This document shows, piece after piece, positions 58,760-64,000 of a stretch of 64,000 bases of DNA. The DNA lies in NCBI RefSeq assembly GCF_036182465.1, contig NZ_CP108081.1, positions 11,408,001 through 11,472,000 of the forward strand, read 5' to 3'. Both the position numbers and the translations under genes were made by a program. The notes below the pieces were generated by a model, which was not told the DNA's origin, searched no databases, and worked only from the letters and a program-made list of their open reading frames with translations. Each line of letters begins with the position of its first letter. Position 1 is the first letter of the stretch. The DNA comes from Streptomyces sp. NBC_00258. GTDB taxonomy: Bacteria > Actinomycetota > Actinomycetes > Streptomycetales > Streptomycetaceae.

Positions 58760-59559
58760 TCAGTGTGCCGCGTTGGCATGGAGAGCAGCGAAGTTGATCC
58801 TCGCGGTCTGGAGTTTGGCGTCGTGGGGCTCGGGGACCCCGCCGTCGGTGATGTACAGCCGGTCGCCGCGAACCGCGGTCGCGGAGGGCGAGGCGAGACC
58901 GTCCGCGCTGGTCAGGACGGGCCTGTAGGTGCCGTTCGGGTAGATCACCACGACTCTGTCCGGGCCGTTCTGCGAGGAGGAGCCGTTCTGTGCCGCGAAC
59001 GCCACGTCGGAGCGGGGGGTCAGGAAGCTGAGATCGTCGATGTTGGGCAGGCCGCCCGTGACAAGGCGGACGGGACCGGCCGCGCCGGTGCCGGTGACCG
59101 GTACCCGCTCCTGGCCGCGTTGCCGGGGGCCCACAAGCTGTAGTAGACGGTGCCGTCATTGCCACGGGTGTTGCCGCTGATTGCCTCACCCACCGGCCCG
59201 GTCACGAGCACCGTGCGGTGTCCGGACGCGGATATGTGCATCAGTTGCGGCCCATGGGTGCGCTGGCACACCGCGCAACTGCCGAGCATGGACAGGGTCG
59301 TTGAGCCGTCGGGGTTGACGGTGATGTTCTCGGGGATCTCGCCGGCGGCGAAGTCGAACTTCTCCGTGGTCCGTACGTCGGTGACAACGGATCCGCGATA
59401 CGAGTGTCCCGTCTGGCCCGTCCCTGCGGACGCGGACGGCGCCGAGCCCAGAACGGCCGCCGTCGCGGTGACCGCCAGCGCGATGCCGACGTTCCTCTTC
59501 GGAAAACGTCTTGTGCTCGATGCACCATGCCGGGCCGTTTGCTGACGTTGCTGCTGCAT
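58760..59559 (-). pseudogene. Secreted SMP-30/NHL-type beta-propeller gene with internal deletion
   Basis: The N-terminal part has a signal peptide (NVGIALAVTATAAVLGSAPS) and reads GEIPENITVNPDGSTTLSML, then TVYYSLWAPGN. From about 59130 the sensible frame changes to RVPVTGTGAAGPVRLVTGGL, NIDDLSFLTPRSDVAFAAQN and ends ARINFAALHANAAH. Proteins of this kind (ScyD/ScyE or SMP-30-like) normally have about 100-200 more residues between these parts. A deletion that also shifted the frame therefore removed the middle blades. Confidence 0.7.
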
Positions 59560-59676
59560 GACTCTCCTCGGCAGATCAACGAGTGACTCATCAATGGACT
59601 TTCGGAGACATCAGAGATGCCGGGCACACCGGAGACATTCGGTCGGGATCAGTGCCCTTGAAGCCGGACCGGGATG

Positions 59677-60492
59677 TCAGGTGGGCATGCGGTTGTTCTT
59701 GCGGATCTGCTTGTCGAACGCTCCGGCGGGGACGAGGCGTCGCGCCTTGGTGACGCGTGATGCCAGCGGGCCGGCGGTGTAGCGCAGCTTCGGCTTGTCG
59801 TCGGTGGCCGCGGTGACGATCACTTTAGCGACGACGGCGGGGTCGTCGCCGTCCTTCATCGCCACCGCCATCACCTCGTCGAAGACGCGCCGTCGCTCCG
59901 CGTACAGAGCCAGTGGGGTGTCGGGCTGCGCGGCGTTGGTGTCGAAGCTGGTCCTGGTATAGGCGGGCTGGACGAGGAGGACCCGGACGCCGTGCTCGCG
60001 GACCTCGTGGTCCAGCGACTCGGAGTAGCCCTCGATGGCGTGCTTCGACGCGACGTAGAGGGCCATGAAGGGCTGGGGGGCGACCCCGAGGACGGACGAG
60101 ATGTTGATGAAGCGTCCGCCTCCCTGGGCGCGCATGTGCGGCAGGACGGCCTTCGTCATACGGATGACACCGAGGACGTTGATGTTCAGGACGTTCTGGG
60201 CCTGGGCGACGGAGTTCTCCTCGACGGCGCCCGCCGAGCCGAGGCCCGCGTTGTTGACCAGGACGTCGATGCGTCCGAACCGTTCGATCACCTCTCCGAC
60301 CGCGGAGGTGGCCGAGTCGTCGCTGGCCACGTCGAGATCGAGGTATGTCACACCGGCGGGCGGAGTGAGTCCGGAGGTCTTGCGGCCGGTTCCGACCACC
60401 TCGAAACCCGCCGCGACGAAGGCGCGGGCCGTTTCCTTGCCGATCCCCGATGACGCACCTGTCACAAGCGCCACCGGCCGAGTTGTCGCCAT
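59677..60492 (-). CDS. Short-chain dehydrogenase/reductase
   Basis: NAD(P)-dependent oxidoreductase of 271 residues. The cofactor motif is VTGASSGIGKETARAF with Arg/Lys in GTGRKTSG favouring NADPH. NNAGLGSAGAVEE follows, and the catalytic Ser-Tyr-Lys are in NISSVLG and YVASKHAIEGYS. The C-terminal DDKPKLRYTAGPLASRVTKA and the polybasic end are typical of the DltE/YueD-like subgroup with broad carbonyl substrates. Two operator-like repeats stand 21-47 bp upstream, but no regulator gene is adjacent. Confidence 0.92.
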   Translation of the reverse strand: MATTRPVALVTGASSGIGKETARAFVAAGFEVVGTGRKTSGLTPPAGVTYLDLDVASDDSATSAVGEVIERFGRIDVLVNNAGLGSAGAVEENSVAQAQNVLNINVLGVIRMTKAVLPHMRAQGGGRFINISSVLGVAPQPFMALYVASKHAIEGYSESLDHEVREHGVRVLLVQPAYTRTSFDTNAAQPDTPLALYAERRRVFDEVMAVAMKDGDDPAVVAKVIVTAATDDKPKLRYTAGPLASRVTKARRLVPAGAFDKQIRKNNRMPT

Positions 60493-60512
60493 CAGGACTC
60501 CCTGGGTTTTGG

Positions 60513-60539
60513 CTTACGTTCGTATGCCTTACGTTCGTA
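60513..60539. promoter_or_regulatory. Paired CTTACGTTCGTA repeats before the SDR gene
   Basis: Two identical 12-bp units begin at 60513 and 60528, a 15-bp period. Each contains the palindrome TACG-TT-CGTA, common in TetR-family operators. They lie directly upstream of the SDR start. Confidence 0.65.
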
Positions 60540-60988
60540 CGACCATAAGGTGACCGTCGGCCGATGGCAAGTGGTCACGGCCGACGATCTGGAAAGGATC
60601 CGAAAACGGATGAGCGCACTGAACCCCGCTGACCGTGGGGCACGACAGGGCTGGATATGGGCGGGGAGCGGCAGGTGGTGACGCGGGAGAGTGGCCGATC
60701 GGCCCAAATGAACGCCACGCCTGTGATCGGTGTGAGGGATGGCTGATCGGCCGAGGCGCGGAGCGGGCGCGAGCGGCGAGAGCGCTCATGTCGGCCCGGA
60801 ACGATCCGGCAGCCTCTCGCGCCGCGCCGCAGCCCGCCGGACAGAGGTGTTCGCCAGACCCGTCGGTGGGAGGCATTTCGCGCTCCCTGCCCGCCGGCCG
60901 CCGCCTTCGCCCTCATCGGCGTACGCGGCATCAGGTGATCGACCGAGGCGCGCTCCCGCAGGAGAACCCGAGAGACAGGACACGCGCC

Positions 60989-61210
60989 ATGGCCGATTCG
61001 ACTGCGACGCGCGCCGGAGCCCTGGTCCTGTGCGGCATCACTGGCGACCTCGCCAGGAAGATGCTGTTGCCCGCTCTCTACCAGCTCGTACGGCAGGGCG
61101 CGTTGACCGAGCGACGGCGGCCGAGCTGCGGGATCGCTGTCAGTCCAGGCGTGTCAGGGGTGCGTCCGCGGCGCTGGAAGGGTCCCGCAGAACCGGGCGT
61201 CCTGGAATGA
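60989..61210 (+). pseudogene. Glucose-6-phosphate dehydrogenase, N-terminal fragment
   Basis: From ATG the frame reads AGALVLCGITGDLARKMLLP, ALYQLVRQGAL, which is the dinucleotide-binding start of glucose-6-phosphate dehydrogenase (F-G-x-T-G-D-L-A-x-x-K-x-x-P-A-L). Family similarity ends after about 40 codons and the rest up to the stop is unrelated. The catalytic Arg-Ile-Asp-His-Tyr-Leu-Gly-Lys block is absent. The 496 bp before it hold only the operator-like repeats and no supported gene. Confidence 0.7.
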
Positions 61211-61277
61211 GACAGGTGCCAGCTGACTCTCCGCCCAGCCGGCCCATCCCCCGACCCTCATGGCTAGGCCGCACCTC

Positions 61278-62108
61278 TCAGAATTCCTCGTGCACATCCG
61301 GATCTCCGCCCATGCGCTCGTGGGCACGGTCGGCGATCGCGTGCATCTGCGCCGGGCTCAGCTCGAAGCCGAAGACGTCGAGATTCGCGCGCTGTCGCCC
61401 CGGATCCGACGACTTCGGGATCGGCACTGCCCCGAGCTGCGTGTGCCAGCGCAGGACCACCTGGCCCGGCGTCACCCCGTGCGCCTCGGCGGTGCTGACG
61501 ACCACGGGGTCGTCCAAGAGGCCGGAACCGCGGCCCAGCGGGCTCCAGCTCTCGGTCAGGACGCCCTTGGCGGTGTGGAAGGCCCGCAGTTCGTCCTGCG
61601 GGAAGTGCGGGTGCAGTTCGATCTGGTTGACGGAGGGAAGGACGCCGGTCTCCTTCTCCAGCCTCTCGATGTGCTCCGGCGTGAAGTTGGAGACGCCGAT
61701 CGACCGCACGAGACCCTCCTCGCGCAGCTTGATCATGGCCCGCCAGGAGTCGACGTACTTGCCGACGCGGGGCAGCGGCCAGTGGATGAGATACAGGTCG
61801 ACGTAGTCCAGGCCGAGCCGGGCGCGGGACTCCTCGAAGGAGGCCAGGGTCTCCTCGTACCCGTGGTGCCGGCCCGGAAGCTTGGTCGTCACCACGACCT
61901 CCTCACGGGGGACGCCGCTGCGGGCGACGCCCAGCCCGACACCGGCCTCGTTGCGATAGTTCGTCGCCGTGTCGACCAGGCGGTAGCCCAGACGCAGGCC
62001 CTCCGCCACCGCCCCTTCCGCCTCCGTGTCGCTCATGGGCCAGGTGCCCAGACCGATCGCCGGGAACCTGGTGCCGTCGTTGAGCGTGTGTACCGGAATG
62101 CTGATCAC
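61278..62108 (-). CDS. Aldo/keto reductase
   Basis: NADPH-dependent reductase of 276 residues, TIM barrel. It opens IPVHTLNDGTRFPAIGLGTW, has the catalytic Asp and Tyr in VDTATNYRNE, Lys in VVVTTKLPG and His in YLIHWPLP, and the cofactor loop IPKSSDPGRQRANLDVFGFE. This is the 2,5-diketo-gluconate-reductase-like (AKR5) pattern. GTG 62108 with GAAGG 7-8 bp upstream is chosen over the longer frame. It is divergent from the LacI gene, 90 bp away, and may be one of its targets. Confidence 0.9.
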   Translation of the reverse strand: MISIPVHTLNDGTRFPAIGLGTWPMSDTEAEGAVAEGLRLGYRLVDTATNYRNEAGVGLGVARSGVPREEVVVTTKLPGRHHGYEETLASFEESRARLGLDYVDLYLIHWPLPRVGKYVDSWRAMIKLREEGLVRSIGVSNFTPEHIERLEKETGVLPSVNQIELHPHFPQDELRAFHTAKGVLTESWSPLGRGSGLLDDPVVVSTAEAHGVTPGQVVLRWHTQLGAVPIPKSSDPGRQRANLDVFGFELSPAQMHAIADRAHERMGGDPDVHEEF

Positions 62109-62198
62109 TACCGGACCTTCCCTTCGACTGTGTCGTCCACCCAGCGTCACGGATAGGGTGAGCAGTGATCAAGCGGGCGGGCGGGGAACCGGCGGGGG

Positions 62199-63281
62199 AT
62201 GAAGGCAGCGGACGGCATGGGCAGCAGCGAGGAGAAGCAGCCGGCAGGTCATGGACGCCCCACGTCCCGGGACGTCGCGCGGCTCGCCGGCGTGTCGCAC
62301 ACCGCGGTCTCCTTCGTGTTCAACGGCCGGGCCGAGGGCAACCTCTCGCCCGCCACCCAGGAACGCATCCGCCAGGCCGCCGCCCAGCTCGGATACCGCC
62401 CCGACCCCGTCGCACGCGGGCTGCGCCGCCGTCGTACGGCCGTGATCGGCCTGGTCACCGACGAGATCGCCTCCTCGCCCTTCGCCGGCCGGCTGCTGCG
62501 CGGCGCGATGGACACCGCCTGGGACAACGAGCACCTCGTCCTGACCGTCGACTCCGGAGGCGACCGTGCCAAGGAGGACGCCGCGGTCGCCGAGCTCCTC
62601 GACCGACGTGTGGACGGCATCATCTACGCCGCCTTCTCCCTGCGCCGCGTCCGCGTCCCCGAGGGCCTGCACCGCACCCACTCCGTCCTCGCCAACTGCA
62701 TTCCCGAGGACGACTCGCTGCCTGCCGTCATCCCCGCCGAACGCGCCGGAGGCCGTACGGCCGCCCGCCTTCTCCTCGACGAGGGGCACCGCAGGATCGC
62801 CCACGTCGGCGGCCTCGACGACATCGCCTCGGTCGAGCGGCTGCGCGGCTTGCGTGACGCGCTGCGCGTGGAGGGGATCACCGTTCCCAAGGAGTGGGTC
62901 GTGCGGACCGGCGGCGAGATCTCCGCCGGCTACGAGGGAGCGCTGCGGCTGCTCGACGGCGTGCCCGCCGGCCGCCGCCCCACCGCGATCTTCTGCTACA
63001 ACGACCGTGTCGCCGCGGGCGCACTGCACGCCGCTGCCCGGCTCGGTATCACCGTCCCCGAAGAGCTGTCCGTGGTCGGGTACGACGACCAGGAGCACAT
63101 GGCCGCCTTCCTGTCCCCGCCCCTGACCACCGTCGCCCTCCCGCACTGGGCGATGGGCGAGGCGGCCACCCGGCTCCTCCTCGACGCCATCGAGACAGGC
63201 AAGACGCCGCCCGCGACAGTACGGCGCCTCGCCGGTCCGGTGATCAGCCGCTCGTCGGTGGGACCTGCTCCCATCCGATGA
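62199..63281 (+). CDS. LacI-family transcriptional regulator
   Basis: Regulator of about 360 residues. The helix-turn-helix is TSRDVARLAGVSHTAVSFVF followed by the hinge LSPATQERIRQAAAQLGYRP. The periplasmic-binding-like domain has AVIGLVTDEIASSPFAGRLL and TAIFCYNDRVAAGALHAAAR, then LSVVGYDDQEHMAAFLSPPL. Starts at 62199 and 62217 are both possible. Its 3' end overlaps the convergent GH32 gene by 38 bp. Control of fructan or sucrose use is likely from the neighbour. Confidence 0.92.
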   Translation: MKAADGMGSSEEKQPAGHGRPTSRDVARLAGVSHTAVSFVFNGRAEGNLSPATQERIRQAAAQLGYRPDPVARGLRRRRTAVIGLVTDEIASSPFAGRLLRGAMDTAWDNEHLVLTVDSGGDRAKEDAAVAELLDRRVDGIIYAAFSLRRVRVPEGLHRTHSVLANCIPEDDSLPAVIPAERAGGRTAARLLLDEGHRRIAHVGGLDDIASVERLRGLRDALRVEGITVPKEWVVRTGGEISAGYEGALRLLDGVPAGRRPTAIFCYNDRVAAGALHAAARLGITVPEELSVVGYDDQEHMAAFLSPPLTTVALPHWAMGEAATRLLLDAIETGKTPPATVRRLAGPVISRSSVGPAPIR

Positions 63282-64000
63282 CGGTGGCCCCGGCCCCGGT
63301 CACGACGAGCTCGGGCACGTCGTTGGGACGTCGGTAGATCCGTTCGGTGACGGTGGCGCGATCGTCGGCGAACAGCTCGAACAGGGAGCCGTCGACGAGG
63401 ATGCGCACCTCCCGCGCGGGCGCCCGCACGACCAGGGGCGCCGACCCCTCGCTCCGGGGCTGCGGCCAGTCGCTGCGATCCAGGGTCACGGTGCCTTCGT
63501 CCGGGTCGAGGCGGATCGTCAGCTCGGCGCCGGAGGCGGAGCGCAGCAGGCTGACGGTGGTCGGTGTGCTGGCGGTGACCGTCAGGTCGTACGACTGCGG
63601 CAGCGGGGTGCGTTCCGGTGCGGTGGTGAACGGCTCGGCCGCGCGCAGGAGTTGCAGCTCCGGAGCCGGTACGACGTTCAGCGCGCCGTCCGGATGGACG
63701 TCCACGACCCTCGGCGCGGTGAGGACACCGGCCCAGCCCGCGGCGTCCACCTCGCCCTGCTCACGGGCCTCCCAGGACCAGCCCCACATCAGGGCCCGGT
63801 TTGCCTCCTGGAGGACTGCGGGTGCGTAGAAGTCCCGCCCGTGGTCGAGTCGGCCGCCGGTGCGGGTCCCGAACCGCAGCCCACCGTCGCCGTCCGGCTC
63901 CAGACGGCCTGTCAGGAAGCCCGTGCCCATCGGGTCGCCGTCCCACAGTGACACCACGAGCACCCACTCCCCGCCCGCAGTCGCGAACAGCTGCGGGCAC
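63244..64000 (-). CDS. Glycoside hydrolase family 32 (fructosidase), N-terminus outside window
   Basis: C-terminal part of a GH32 enzyme, which releases fructose from sucrose, levan or inulin. The window cuts in the E-C motif: CPQLFATAGG is visible and the catalytic Glu codon straddles the edge. DHGRDFYAPAVLQEANRALM and GWSWEAREQGEVDAAGWAGV (the W-A-x-x-x-x-x-R-x-V region), later LTAPRVVDVHPDGAL, belong to the five-blade propeller end. The beta-sandwich module ends REVRILVDGSLFELFADDRA and TVTERIYRR, typical of the family. No C-terminal anchor is seen. It converges on the LacI gene. Confidence 0.93.
   Translation of the reverse strand, partial: CPQLFATAGGEWVLVVSLWDGDPMGTGFLTGRLEPDGDGGLRFGTRTGGRLDHGRDFYAPAVLQEANRALMWGWSWEAREQGEVDAAGWAGVLTAPRVVDVHPDGALNVVPAPELQLLRAAEPFTTAPERTPLPQSYDLTVTASTPTTVSLLRSASGAELTIRLDPDEGTVTLDRSDWPQPRSEGSAPLVVRAPAREVRILVDGSLFELFADDRATVTERIYRRPNDVPELVVTGAGATVIGWEQVPPTSG

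Overview
The window is high-GC actinobacterial DNA, most probably a Streptomyces chromosome. The grounds are strong G/C bias at third codon positions, frequent GTG and a few TTG starts, purine-rich ribosome sites, rare TTA codons, and families typical of streptomycetes: ALF-repeat secreted protein, I36 peptidase inhibitor, DUF418-type membrane proteins, ECF sigma/anti-sigma/ABC operon. The density of broken insertion sequences and pseudogenes suggests an accessory region such as a chromosome arm; that placement is inference.

0-9.3 kb: an OmpR-type two-component system (5' end cut by the window), an MDR oxidoreductase preceded by a relic of the same fold, an MFS exporter, a small membrane protein, one intact IS5-like transposase and one with a single internal stop. 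Then come a 41-residue secreted peptide gene and an I36 inhibitor gene. 9.3-16.4 kb is an insertion-sequence nest: a secreted HNH nuclease gene is cut by an IS21 relic, and the IS21 end is itself interrupted by a complete ISL3 element with an 8-bp target duplication. A methyltransferase lies between this relic and a second, related, broken IS21 copy. 16.4-31.7 kb carries single genes and small units: a methionine aminopeptidase, an HxlR regulator divergent from a methyltransferase with palindromic operators, a VanY-like peptidase, acetyltransferases, an ALF protein, a DNA-alkylation-repair-like protein, a LysR/O-acetyltransferase pair, a WD40-like protein, a GlxA-type regulator and GAPDH.

32-44 kb is export and signalling. 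Two very large FtsX-type permeases and a MacB-like ATPase overlap in one operon. After a HIT protein comes a five-gene unit (ECF sigma, zinc-finger membrane anti-sigma, ABC ATPase, two membrane proteins) with nearly every junction overlapping. 44.5-48.2 kb holds a MatC/SLC13-type carrier and a PrpF-family isomerase, divergent from a LysR gene with a palindrome at its own start. 48.2-55.9 kb combines two paralogous DUF418/DUF1624-type membrane proteins, an ABCB-type exporter and a NarL-type two-component system. The two paralogues share a GGCGG-GTA-CCGCC element about 70 bp before their starts and a Met/Ser/Pro-rich loop; this is the best candidate here for an undescribed system.

56-64 kb: a zinc-ribbon protein, an alpha/beta hydrolase, a TetR gene next to a decayed ene-reductase, a beta-propeller gene with an internal deletion, an SDR enzyme behind paired operator-like repeats, a fragment of glucose-6-phosphate dehydrogenase, an aldo/keto reductase, and a LacI regulator convergent with a GH32 fructosidase cut by the window end. 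All functions come from reading motifs by eye; no database search was run.
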